Source: Sphingomonas sp. (GTDB lineage Bacteria > Pseudomonadota > Alphaproteobacteria > Sphingomonadales > Sphingomonadaceae). Taken from it: a DNA stretch of 6,585 nucleotides. Of the stretch, positions 1 to 6,221 are shown piece by piece. The stretch lies in contig PNLG01000187.1 in assembly GCA_013822915.1 (NCBI GenBank), positions 1 through 6,585 of the forward strand. Reading direction: 5' to 3'. The notes under the pieces are model-generated. The model saw only the letters and a list, made by a program, of their open reading frames with translations. It was not told the origin of the DNA and did not search any database. A program made the position numbers and the translations under genes. The stretch's first letter is position 1, and each line of letters opens with the position of its first letter.

Positions 1-422
1 TCCATCGGGTCGAGCGTCAGCATGCCCGCCGCCGATTTGGCAACGCAGCGGAAGGTGCCGATGAGGTTGATCTGGATCAGCCAGTCAAACGCGGCGAGCG
101 GGAAATGCTTGATGCTGCCATCTTCCTTCGACCGGCTGGCAGTTTTCACCGCATTGCCCGTCCCTGCACAACAGATCAGCACGCGCTCCTGCCCGTGCGC
201 GGCGCGCGCCTTGGCAAAGCCCGCATCGACGCTGTCGTCGCTGGTGACATTCACTTCGCAGAAAATACCGCCGATTTCAGCGGCAACCGCTTCGCCTTTT
301 TCCGCCTGAAGGTCGAAAATCGCGACCTTGACGCCCTTGGCCGCGAGCGCGCGTGCGGTCGCTTCGCCCAAGCCAGAGGCACCGCCGGTGACGACGGCGG
401 CAACGGTGTTATCCAGTTTCAT
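1..422 (-). CDS. SDR-family dehydrogenase, HSD10-like (3-hydroxyacyl-CoA dehydrogenase type), 3' part cut by window edge
   Basis: The first 140 residues of a short-chain dehydrogenase are visible; the protein begins MKLDNTVAAVVTGGASGLGE. The Rossmann glycine motif TGGASGLG lies at residues 12-19. An Asp at about 37, at the end of strand beta-2, favours NAD(H) over NADP(H). The usual NNAG motif reads CCAG at 84-87, followed by GTGNAVKT, and an Asn at about 119 sits in INLIGTF. The long insert after CCAG and the overall pattern resemble human HSD17B10 (3-hydroxy-2-methylbutyryl-CoA dehydrogenase) and bacterial relatives. The catalytic Ser and YxxxK lie beyond the window, so activity cannot be confirmed here. 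The ATG at 422 is preceded by AGGGA at 8 nt spacing. The gene starts 30 nt after the thiolase stop on the same strand, so the two are probably cotranscribed. The likely role is NAD-dependent oxidation of 3-hydroxyacyl-CoA ahead of thiolysis. Family is secure; substrate is inferred. Confidence 0.9.
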   Translation of the reverse strand, partial: MKLDNTVAAVVTGGASGLGEATARALAAKGVKVAIFDLQAEKGEAVAAEIGGIFCEVNVTSDDSVDAGFAKARAAHGQERVLICCAGTGNAVKTASRSKEDGSIKHFPLAAFDWLIQINLIGTFRCVAKSAAGMLTLDPM

Positions 423-452
423 ATGCGTGATCCCTAAGCTGCTAGTCGACGA

Positions 453-1625
453 TCAGAGCCGTTCGATGATGGTTACATTGGCGATGCCGCCACCCTCGCA
501 CATGGTTTGCAGGCCATAGCGCCCACCGCGTGCCCGAAGTGCGTTGACGAGCGTTGCCATCAACTTGGTCCCCGACGCGCCGAGCGGATGGCCAAGCGCA
601 ATCGCACCGCCATTGACGTTCAGCTTCGCGTGATCGCCGCCGGTGTGCTTCATCCACGCCAGCGGCACCGGTGCGAACGCTTCATTGACCTCGTAAAGGT
701 CGATATCGGCGATGTTGAGCCCTGCGCGCTTCAACGCTTTGTCGGTCGCGAACAGCGGCTCTTCGAGCATGATGACCGGGTCGCCGCCGGTCACGGTCAG
801 GTTGACGATGCGGGCGAGCGGCGTCAGGCCATGTTCCTTCAGCGCGGCTTCGCTGACGATCATCACGGCAGAGGCGCCGTCGCAAATCTGGCTGGCATTG
901 GCCGCCGAAATCGCGCCCCCTTCCTGAAGCAGCTTGACCGAACCGATCGAGTCCATCGTCGCGTCAAAGCGGATACCTTCGTCGCGGCGATGCTGTTCGG
1001 GGCCGTCGGGGCCTTCGATCTCGATCGCGATAATCTCGTTGTCGAACGCGCCGCTTTCGGTCGCGACCGCCGCGCGGCGATGGCTTTCGAGCGCGAACGC
1101 ATCGAGCATTGCGCGGTCAAACCCGTGTTTCTTGACGATCATTTCGGCGCCCATGAACTGGCTGAACATGATGCCGGGATATTTTTCCTCAAGGCGCGGC
1201 GATTTGTAATTGCCCATGCCCTCTTTCATGTGGAGCATCATGGTCGAGCCCATTGGCACCCGCGTCATGCTTTCGACGCCGCTGGCGATCACAACATCCT
1301 GCGTGCCCGACATCACCGCTTGGGCGGCAAACTGCATGGATTGCTGCGACGAACCGCACTGACGGTCGATCGACACCGCCGGCACCGAATCGGGCAGATG
1401 CTTGGCGGCGAGCACGGCATTGCGACCGACCTGGCCGGCTTGCTGCCCGCCCTGCATCACACAGCCCATCACGACATCGTCAACCGCCGCGCCGTCAATC
1501 CCGGTGCGCGCGACAATCGCGTCGAGAACAGCGGCTGCCATGTCGACGGGATGCACGCCCGCCAATTTGCCGCCACGCTTGCCGCCTGCGGTGCGTACCG
1601 CATCCACGATATAGGCTTGTGCCAT
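453..1625 (-). CDS. Thiolase (acetyl-CoA C-acyltransferase / acetyltransferase family)
   Basis: A complete 390-residue thiolase, the normal family length, beginning MAQAYIVDAVRTAGGKRGGK. The nucleophilic Cys is C90 in DRQCGSSQQ. The NEAFAPVPLAW motif lies near 316-326, the catalytic His is H346 in GGAIALGHPLGASG, and the second catalytic Cys is C376 in TMCEGGG near the C-terminus. It cleaves 3-ketoacyl-CoA with CoA to acetyl-CoA and a shortened acyl-CoA, or condenses acetyl-CoA in reverse, in the cytosol. I chose the ATG at 1625 because AGGAGAGG stands 4 nt upstream and the protein then starts like its family. A longer in-frame extension from a TTG at 1739 would enter the divergent nitroreductase and adds no recognisable sequence. 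The R-Q-C-G-S-S-Q-Q nucleophile context and MCEGGG ending resemble the FadA5-like subgroup more than classical PhaA/AtoB, from recalled sequence patterns. With the downstream HSD10-like SDR it suggests catabolism of fatty, branched or ring-derived acyl-CoAs. Confidence 0.95.
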   Translation of the reverse strand: MAQAYIVDAVRTAGGKRGGKLAGVHPVDMAAAVLDAIVARTGIDGAAVDDVVMGCVMQGGQQAGQVGRNAVLAAKHLPDSVPAVSIDRQCGSSQQSMQFAAQAVMSGTQDVVIASGVESMTRVPMGSTMMLHMKEGMGNYKSPRLEEKYPGIMFSQFMGAEMIVKKHGFDRAMLDAFALESHRRAAVATESGAFDNEIIAIEIEGPDGPEQHRRDEGIRFDATMDSIGSVKLLQEGGAISAANASQICDGASAVMIVSEAALKEHGLTPLARIVNLTVTGGDPVIMLEEPLFATDKALKRAGLNIADIDLYEVNEAFAPVPLAWMKHTGGDHAKLNVNGGAIALGHPLGASGTKLMATLVNALRARGGRYGLQTMCEGGGIANVTIIERL

Positions 1626-1635
1626 CTTTCCTCTC
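1626..1635 (-). promoter_or_regulatory. Strong ribosome binding site of the thiolase gene
   Basis: Read on the minus strand, the bases just before the ATG at 1625 are AGGAGAGG followed by 4 nt. This strong Shine-Dalgarno match decides the thiolase start in favour of 1625 over the upstream TTG at 1739. Confidence 0.7.
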
Positions 1636-1659
1636 CTGTTGTCGGAATTGGCGGCACCA

Positions 1660-1684
1660 TTGCCTAATCGGCGCGACTGGGCAA
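1660..1684. promoter_or_regulatory. Imperfect 25-nt palindrome between divergent genes, candidate operator
   Basis: The outer arms are TTGCC (1660-1664) and GGCAA (1680-1684), and the inner arms TCG (1668-1670) and CGA (1674-1676) are also symmetric around position 1672. Nine of the twelve base pairs of positions are complementary, in the form TTGCCnAnTCG / CGAnTnGGCAA. It is 34 nt upstream of the thiolase start and 40 nt upstream of the nitroreductase start. That is a natural place for a dimeric repressor such as a TetR- or GntR-type protein to control one or both genes. No regulator gene is in view, and a match of this quality can arise by chance in GC-rich DNA. Confidence 0.3.
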
Positions 1685-1724
1685 GGCTTGGCCGACATAC
1701 CCGGTTATCGAAAGTGCGCAAATC

Positions 1725-2390
1725 ATGGATGTTTCGCAAGCCGTAGCGGCAAGGCGGTCAGTGCGCGGGTTCCGGCCCGATCCGGTCGCCCCCGAACTGA
1801 TCGAACGACTCGCGCGCGCCGCCGCGCGGGCGCCCTCTGGCGGCAATCTTCAGCCCTGGCATATCGACATTGTGACGGGCGTTGCGATGGCGCGGCTAAA
1901 GGCAATCATGGCCGCCAAGCTCGACGCGGGCACGCTGGAGGCAGCGCAGTATGACATTTACCCGCGCGCGCTGGCGGGTGCTTATAAGGACCGCCGGTTT
2001 CAGGTCGGCATGGCGCTATATGGCGCAATGGGGATTGAGCGCGGCGACACCGACGCCCGCCAGCGCGAGTTCCGCCGCAATTTCGACTTTTTCGGCGCGC
2101 CCGCGGCGATTTTCTGCACCGTCGACCGGATGATGGGGTCGCCGCAGTGGAGCGACCTTGGCATGTATCTGCAAAGCTTCATGCTGCTGGCGGTCGAGGC
2201 CGGGCTGGCGACTTGCGCGCAGGAATGCTGGGCGATTTACCCGGACACGGTCGATGCGTTTCTCGGCACGCCGCCCGAGCGAATGCTGTTTTGCGGCATG
2301 GCGATTGGTTATGAAGACCCCGACGCCGCCGCCAATCGGCTGCGCACCATCCGTGCGGATGGCGCCGAATGGCTGCGGCGGATGGACTGA
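1725..2390 (+). CDS. Nitroreductase-family FMN-dependent NAD(P)H oxidoreductase
   Basis: A complete 221-residue protein, the typical length for the family. Near the N-terminus RRSVRGF (10-16) and APSGGNLQPW (36-45) are the conserved FMN-phosphate and flavin-contacting motifs. FGAPAAIF lies at 123-130. A helix following QWSDLGMYLQSFMLLAVEAGLATCAQECW (142-169) is the usual dimer and flavin segment. The C-terminal GMAIGYEDPDAAANRLR (191-207) is the typical family ending. These are cytosolic homodimers that transfer hydride from NAD(P)H through FMN to nitroaromatics, quinones or other acceptors; the physiological substrate is rarely known and cannot be read here. The pattern is closest to the 4-nitrobenzoate-reductase (PnbA)-like branch as I recall it. 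The ATG at 1725 has only a weak purine tract (GAAAG) upstream, so translation may be modest. It is transcribed away from the thiolase operon and ends 4 nt before the convergent helicase stop. Confidence 0.93.
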   Translation: MDVSQAVAARRSVRGFRPDPVAPELIERLARAAARAPSGGNLQPWHIDIVTGVAMARLKAIMAAKLDAGTLEAAQYDIYPRALAGAYKDRRFQVGMALYGAMGIERGDTDARQREFRRNFDFFGAPAAIFCTVDRMMGSPQWSDLGMYLQSFMLLAVEAGLATCAQECWAIYPDTVDAFLGTPPERMLFCGMAIGYEDPDAAANRLRTIRADGAEWLRRMD

Positions 2391-2394
2391 AGCC

Positions 2395-3858
2395 TTAGCC
2401 CGCCGCGGCGCGCGGACCGCCGGGGCGACCACCCCGGCCGCGCCCGCCGCGACGATTGCCGCCGCCGGGGCGTGCCCCCTCCGGCCGAACGCCTTCAGGG
2501 CGCGGGCCCTGCGAACGTGCGGCACCTTCCGGACGCGGGCCAGCCGGACGGCCTTCTCCCTGCGGGCGCGCGCCTTGCGGGCGCTGGCCCTCCACCCTTG
2601 TCCCCGTGGGCCGCGCCTGATGCGTGGCGCGGGGCCGCGCCGGGCCGCGCTGCTGCCGTTCTTCACGCGGCGCGGGATCGGCGCCGATCACTTTTGCCCG
2701 CTGCGCCTTCAGCGCGCCTGCCTGCGCCACGAAATTGTCAGGGAGCGGCTGCACGGTCAGCTTCTGGCGGGTCAGCTTTTCGATATCGCGCAAATATGGC
2801 CGTTCATCCTCGGCGCAAAAGCTGATCGCGATGCCGCTGGCGCCCGCACGCGCGGTGCGGCCGATGCGGTGGACATATTGTTCGGGCACATTGGGCAGCT
2901 CGAAATTGATCACATGGCTGACCCCCGACACGTCGATGCCGCGCGCAGCAATGTCGGTTGCGACCAGGATCTTGACGCGGCCCGATTTGAACTCGCCGAG
3001 CGCCCGCTCACGCTGACCCTGGCTCTTGTTGCCATGGATCGCGTTCGACGCGATGCCGTTAGCGCCCAGCAACTTCACCACCCGGTCGGCACCATGTTTG
3101 GTGCGCGTGAACACCAGCACGCGGTCGATACTGGCGTCGCGCAAGCTCATCGTGAGCAGCGCCTGCTTCTCCGCCTGTTGGACAAACGTTACATATTGGT
3201 CGACGCGTTCGGCCGTTGTCGCAACCGGCGTGACGGAAATCGTCACCGGATCGGTCAGAAACTGATCGGCCAGCTCGCGGATCGCCTTGGGCATTGTCGC
3301 GGAGAAGAACAACGTCTGGCGGCTCTTGGGCACCAGCTTCACAATCTTGCGCAACGCGTGGATGAAGCCGAGGTCGAGCATCTGATCGGCTTCATCGAGC
3401 ACCAGAATCTCGATATCACCCAGCGTCAGGTAACGCTGTTCGATCAGGTCGAGCAGGCGGCCGGGCGTGGCGACGAGGATATCGACACCGTTCACCAGCG
3501 TCTGGCGATCCTTGCCGACCGAGGTGCCACCGAACACGGTCGCCACCGACAGCTTGGTAAAGCGGCCATAATCGCGCGCGCTGGCGGCAATCTGGCTCGC
3601 CAGTTCGCGCGTCGGCGCGAGCACCAGCATCCGGCACGCGCGCGGACGGACATGTTCGTTGGCAGCGCGCAGCCGCTGGATCGAGGGCAGCATGAACGCG
3701 GCCGTTTTGCCGGTCCCGGTCTGGGCAATGCCAAGCAGGTCGTTGCCTTCGAGCAGCGGCGGGATTGCCTGACGCTGGATCGGGGTGGCATCGGTGTAGT
3801 TTTTGGCGGCAAGCGCGCGCATCAATGGCTCGGCAAGGCCGAGAGAGTCGAATGACAT
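2395..3858 (-). CDS. rhlE: DEAD-box ATP-dependent RNA helicase, RhlE type
   Basis: A 487-residue helicase starting MSFDSLGL, which matches the E. coli RhlE start and fixes the ATG at 3858; an in-frame TTG at 3873 would add only MKEFS. Visible motifs in order: Q motif TPIQRQAIP (25-33), I AQTGTGKT (45-52), Ia PTRELASQ (82-89), Ib TPGRLLDL (131-138), II DEAD (155-158), III SAT (186-188), V ATDIAARGIDV (300-310), VI HRIGRTARAG (330-339). The two RecA lobes are intact, so it should unwind short RNA duplexes using ATP. Known RhlE roles include ribosome assembly, RNA decay and cold adaptation. From about residue 395 to the end runs an 85-90 residue basic tail rich in Arg, Gly and Pro, with repeated RPEG/RPQG units and a final RGG-like block, probably for RNA binding. 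The Shine-Dalgarno is weak (GAAAG about 12 nt upstream). It stands alone in its transcription unit. Confidence 0.96.
   Translation of the reverse strand: MSFDSLGLAEPLMRALAAKNYTDATPIQRQAIPPLLEGNDLLGIAQTGTGKTAAFMLPSIQRLRAANEHVRPRACRMLVLAPTRELASQIAASARDYGRFTKLSVATVFGGTSVGKDRQTLVNGVDILVATPGRLLDLIEQRYLTLGDIEILVLDEADQMLDLGFIHALRKIVKLVPKSRQTLFFSATMPKAIRELADQFLTDPVTISVTPVATTAERVDQYVTFVQQAEKQALLTMSLRDASIDRVLVFTRTKHGADRVVKLLGANGIASNAIHGNKSQGQRERALGEFKSGRVKILVATDIAARGIDVSGVSHVINFELPNVPEQYVHRIGRTARAGASGIAISFCAEDERPYLRDIEKLTRQKLTVQPLPDNFVAQAGALKAQRAKVIGADPAPREERQQRGPARPRATHQARPTGTRVEGQRPQGARPQGEGRPAGPRPEGAARSQGPRPEGVRPEGARPGGGNRRGGRGRGGRPGGPRAAAG
2398..2676 (-). repeat. Low-complexity Arg/Gly/Pro tail with RPEG/RPQG repeats encoded at the 3' end of rhlE
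   Basis: Residues 395-487 of the helicase lack any folded-domain pattern. They contain RPQGARPQG, GPRPEG (twice), RPEGARPGG and a closing segment with RGGRGRGGRPGG. The repeat period is about four to five residues and is imperfect. Such RGG-like tails are known on RhlE and other DEAD-box proteins, where they bind RNA without sequence specificity. The exact unit count is likely to vary between strains because repeats of this kind slip. Confidence 0.8.
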
Positions 3859-3912
3859 GGAAAATTCTTTCAATAACGCCAGCGAGCCTGGATTGGAATC
3901 CGGGGCGCGGCG

Positions 3913-3932
3913 GCGGGGTGATAACCCCCCGC
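3913..3932 (-). other. Second hairpin in the presumed rhlE leader
   Basis: GCGGGG (3913-3918) and CCCCGC (3927-3932) form a perfect 6-bp GC stem around an 8-nt loop. An alternative register pairs GGGGT with ACCCC around GATA. It lies about 55 nt upstream of the helicase ATG on the minus-strand transcript. No U-tract follows in either direction, so a terminator role is unlikely. Confidence 0.4.
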
Positions 3933-3959
3933 GTGATTTGGGAAGCCTAGGTGTTTAAG

Positions 3960-4016
3960 CAACCGGAGCAGAGCCGGGGCTATCAAGCCCGATCACGCTG
4001 CATAATGCTCCGATTG
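3960..4016 (-). other. Long stem-loop, candidate structured 5' leader of rhlE mRNA
   Basis: On the minus strand the arms are CAATCGGAGCA (4016 to 4006) and TGCTCCGGTTG (3970 to 3960). They pair over all 11 positions if one U-G wobble is allowed. On the plus strand that same position is an A-C mismatch, so the structure fits a minus-strand RNA. The 35-nt loop contains an inner hairpin, GGGCT and AGCCC around TGAT (3978-3991). A predicted start site near 4014 would place this stem at the very 5' end of the helicase transcript. It could protect the mRNA end or serve autoregulation by the helicase; both are inference. Confidence 0.45.
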
Positions 4017-4020
4017 GCGC

Positions 4021-4049
4021 CCTCTACATTGTGCGCCGCAAAAAGTCAA
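4021..4049 (-). promoter_or_regulatory. Candidate sigma-70-type promoter of rhlE
   Basis: Read on the minus strand, TTGACT (4049-4044, five of six to TTGACA) is followed after 17 nt by TAGAGG (4026-4021, about three of six to TATAAT). Transcription would start near 4014, giving a leader of about 155 nt. The -35 is good and the -10 weak, so this is a reasonable but unproven call. Confidence 0.4.
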
Positions 4050-4134
4050 GTCGGGTTGACCATGGTCTTGGGCAGCGCACCGCGTCGGCATTTGCGCTGC
4101 CGTGCCCTGTCGAACTAGAGATGGTGAAATGCCC

Positions 4135-4629
4135 ATGTTGATCCGTCCCGAACAAGCAACCGATCGCGAGGCAATTTTCCAGCTGACGAAGCGGGCGTTC
4201 GCGCCAATGCCCTTTGCTGCCGGTGATGAGCAGGAACTGGTCGATGTCTTGCGCGATGCGGGCGCGCTCAGCCTGTCGCTCGTCGCCGAACGTGACGGAC
4301 AGGTCATCGGCCATCTCGCGCTGTCGCCAGCCACCCACGTGAGCGGAGACGGGCGCTGGTTTGGCCTCGGCCCCATCTCGGTCGAACCTGCACATCAGCG
4401 AAAAGGGCTTGGCGGCGCGCTGATTGCTGAGGCCAAGGCATGGTTGCACGCTCGCACAGCACACGGCGTTATTCTGGTCGGCGATCCGAATTATTACGCC
4501 CGCCACGGGTTTTTGGCCGCGCCCGCTCACGTGCCCGAGAATGAACCCGCCGAATACTTCATGGTTCTGTCCATGATCGGTGAAATCCCGGTGGGCAGGT
4601 TCAGCTTTCACCCGGCGTTTTACAGCTGA
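4135..4629 (+). CDS. GNAT-family N-acetyltransferase, YhbS-like
   Basis: A 164-residue acetyltransferase starting MLIRPEQATDREAIFQ, the standard beta-1/alpha-1 opening of GNAT proteins. The beta-4 strand and acetyl-CoA pyrophosphate loop (motif A) read LGPISVEPAHQRKGLGGALI at about 78-97, with the Q/RxxGxG signature at 88-93. GVILVGDPNYYARHGF (111-126) is the characteristic beta-5 and following segment of the YhbS group (COG3153). It transfers an acetyl group from acetyl-CoA to an unknown amine in the cytosol. Two ATGs are possible, at 4129 and 4135. I prefer 4135 because GGTGA lies 7 nt before it and the protein then begins like its relatives; the other choice adds only Met-Pro. The gene stands alone, divergent from rhlE and convergent with the S41 gene 73 nt away. 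The substrate cannot be deduced. Confidence 0.9.
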   Translation: MLIRPEQATDREAIFQLTKRAFAPMPFAAGDEQELVDVLRDAGALSLSLVAERDGQVIGHLALSPATHVSGDGRWFGLGPISVEPAHQRKGLGGALIAEAKAWLHARTAHGVILVGDPNYYARHGFLAAPAHVPENEPAEYFMVLSMIGEIPVGRFSFHPAFYS

Positions 4630-4702
4630 GGCGACAGGGCCACGCAAAACCCGCGCGAATCGCTCATCATGATTTTGCCACGCCCGACACGGTGTTCTGG
4701 GC
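4630..4702. other. 73-nt convergent intergenic spacer
   Basis: This spacer separates the stops of the acetyltransferase (plus) and the S41 peptidase (minus). A weak stem of GCCC (4682-4685) with GGGC (4699-4702), enclosing a short ACAC/GTGT match, abuts the S41 stop. It has an interior loop and no clear T-run. I see no convincing intrinsic terminator for either gene. Confidence 0.4.
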
Positions 4703-6178
4703 TCAAAAGGCGCCGGGCACTTGCCGCTGCATCGCGTCGGGTTCGTCCGCGATCAGCAATTCGCTGGGCGCCTGCAGTTGCACATTGGTGGATTGCGGGG
4801 CCGCGCCCGTCCCGGCGGTCGCGGTGATTGGCGGACACGCGCGCCCGGCCAGGAAATCGAGCGCCGCGCGCACCGACCCCTCCGCCGGATCGCCCAATGG
4901 CCGGGTCAGATCGTCGGGCGCACGGCAGCTTGCCTCTACCACGCCCGCCAGCCCGTTGAAATAATCGCCGCGCCGCTCGGCATTCAGCGTCGCAAACGCA
5001 ACCACGCGCAACCGGTCGTCACACGCCGCCATATCGAGCGCAATCTGCCCCACCGGCTTGCCATCGGTATTGCTGCCGATGAGCGCAGCATTCGCGCGAA
5101 GATAGGGGATCATGGCATTGATGACGAGCTCGCTTGCCGATGCGGTGCTGCTTGTGCCGATGAACGCGATCTGCATCGGGGAAATCGACTGCGGTTGCGG
5201 GGAAAAGTTGCGGCTGCTGTTGTTGGACGAACGCTCCGGCCGGAACGTCGTGAAGCTGAACACTTGCGATGTGTTGCGCGCGCCGCCCAGCAGATCGCCG
5301 ATCAGCTCCGCCGTCGAGACCAGCCCGCCGCCATTATAGCGCAGGTCGAAAATCACGCGCGTAATCCCCTGCGCGCGGAAATCGGCAAAGGCGGTGCGCA
5401 GCGCCGGGTCGGCGGTCGAAATGAAGGTCCGCAAATTGATATAGCCGACGCGCTGGCCATTATCGGTGATGATCCGCGCGCCATAGCGCGACGACACCGG
5501 GGTGAGCGCGAAATCGGCCTTGGTCACCGAAATGTTACGGGTGCCCGCCGCATCGGCGATGCGCAACACGCGCGTGGTGCCGGCCGTGCTTGGCCCGAGC
5601 GCGTCGTTCACCGCCGCGGTGCCGCCGCTCCCCAGCAGCGAGGCGACAGTGACCAGATTGGCGGTGGTCGTGCCGATGGCGACGATCTCAGCCCCCCGGT
5701 CGATCCCGGCGGCAAGCGCTGGTGCCCCCTCAAACGCCTCGGCGATCAGCAACCGTTGCTGCGCGTCAAACGCCAGCCGCACGCCAAAGCCCGCGCTCGA
5801 CCCCGAATTGAAAAAAGCATTCTCGCCAGCGATCGAGGTGATGAAGGTGAAATTGCGATCGCGCCCCTGCGCGCGAGCGGTCGCGGTCAGCGCGTCGATA
5901 TAGGCCTGCACCGTGGTGAATGCTGCCGGATCGACATTGGTGGGCAAGGTTTCGGGAAACAGATACCAGTCGCGAAGCTGCGCCAGTGCCCAATCCTGCC
6001 GCGCGCGCAAGGTGCAAGGGCCGGTGGTGGCCGCCGCCGTCGCCGTGCTGGTGGCCGGTGCCGCCGCCGTCGTGCCCGCATTGCCCGATGTAGCCGTAGT
6101 GCCGCCACCGCCAGTGCATGCCGACAGCGCGAGCAACGCGCCCGCCGCCGTCGCCAGCCGACCCCGAAAACCCCTCAT
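4703..6178 (-). CDS. S41-family (C-terminal-processing-like) serine peptidase, predicted lipoprotein
   Basis: A 491-residue protein with a lipoprotein signal: basic MRGFRGR, a hydrophobic stretch, then lipobox LSAC with C21 as the lipidated Cys. A Thr/Ala-rich linker runs to about residue 53. A PDZ-like region follows, with GFGVRL at 130-135 and GAPALAAGIDRGAEIVAIG near 151-169. The S41 core contains GYINLRTF (245-252) and FDLRYNGGG (277-285). The catalytic Ser is in TASASE (S347 by alignment with E. coli Prc) and the Lys partner is K374 in DGKPVGQ. Both catalytic residues are present, so an active Ser/Lys peptidase anchored to the outer or inner membrane is expected. Cysteines at 55, 386, 418 and 448 could form disulfides in the periplasm. 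The ATG at 6178 has GGAG 8 nt upstream. It begins 43 nt after the amidohydrolase stop on the same strand, suggesting an operon. The substrate is unknown. Confidence 0.93.
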   Translation of the reverse strand: MRGFRGRLATAAGALLALSACTGGGGTTATSGNAGTTAAAPATSTATAAATTGPCTLRARQDWALAQLRDWYLFPETLPTNVDPAAFTTVQAYIDALTATARAQGRDRNFTFITSIAGENAFFNSGSSAGFGVRLAFDAQQRLLIAEAFEGAPALAAGIDRGAEIVAIGTTTANLVTVASLLGSGGTAAVNDALGPSTAGTTRVLRIADAAGTRNISVTKADFALTPVSSRYGARIITDNGQRVGYINLRTFISTADPALRTAFADFRAQGITRVIFDLRYNGGGLVSTAELIGDLLGGARNTSQVFSFTTFRPERSSNNSSRNFSPQPQSISPMQIAFIGTSSTASASELVINAMIPYLRANAALIGSNTDGKPVGQIALDMAACDDRLRVVAFATLNAERRGDYFNGLAGVVEASCRAPDDLTRPLGDPAEGSVRAALDFLAGRACPPITATAGTGAAPQSTNVQLQAPSELLIADEPDAMQRQVPGAF

Positions 6179-6221
6179 ACGCTATACTCCACGACCGCTG
6201 CGGAGCCGACTCACCCCAACA

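Larger units (their letters stand above)
3859..4134. other. 276-nt divergent intergenic region between rhlE and the acetyltransferase
   Basis: No gene of its own is supported here. From right to left it holds the weak Shine-Dalgarno of the acetyltransferase (GGTGA at 4123-4127), two outward-facing -35-like hexamers at 4044-4061, a long inverted repeat (3960-4016) and two smaller hairpins (3913-3932 and 3890-3901). All hairpins lie on the rhlE side and would be in its leader if transcription starts near 4014. None is followed by a T-run, so none looks like an intrinsic terminator. Confidence 0.6.

Noticed and set aside
22..437. Two overlapping small plus-strand open frames at the left edge.
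   Set aside because: They lie opposite the SDR gene, whose Rossmann motifs are clear on the minus strand.
507..1667. A 386-codon open frame on the plus strand opposite the thiolase gene.
   Set aside because: Same codon-aligned antisense effect; the thiolase on the minus strand has all catalytic motifs.
1626..1739. A 38-residue N-terminal extension of the thiolase starting at TTG 1739.
   Set aside because: It would overlap the divergent nitroreductase start, lacks family similarity, and ignores the strong Shine-Dalgarno just before ATG 1625.
1253..1954. A 233-codon plus-strand open frame spanning the thiolase/nitroreductase spacer.
   Set aside because: It overlaps two well-supported genes in other frames and is Arg/Pro/Ser-rich without any recognisable motif.
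2158..3855. A 565-codon open frame on the plus strand opposite rhlE.
   Set aside because: It is codon-aligned with the helicase, so a stop would need a TTA, CTA or TCA codon in rhlE, which this GC-rich genome avoids. It starts inside the nitroreductase gene, is rich in Arg/His/Ala/Gln, and shows no domain.
3913..3932. A GC-rich hairpin considered as an intrinsic terminator.
   Set aside because: No T-run follows on either strand, and both flanking genes start, rather than end, next to this region.
4620..4838. A 72-codon minus-strand open frame across the convergent spacer.
   Set aside because: It overlaps the 3' end of the S41 gene in another frame and has no domain or credible ribosome binding site.
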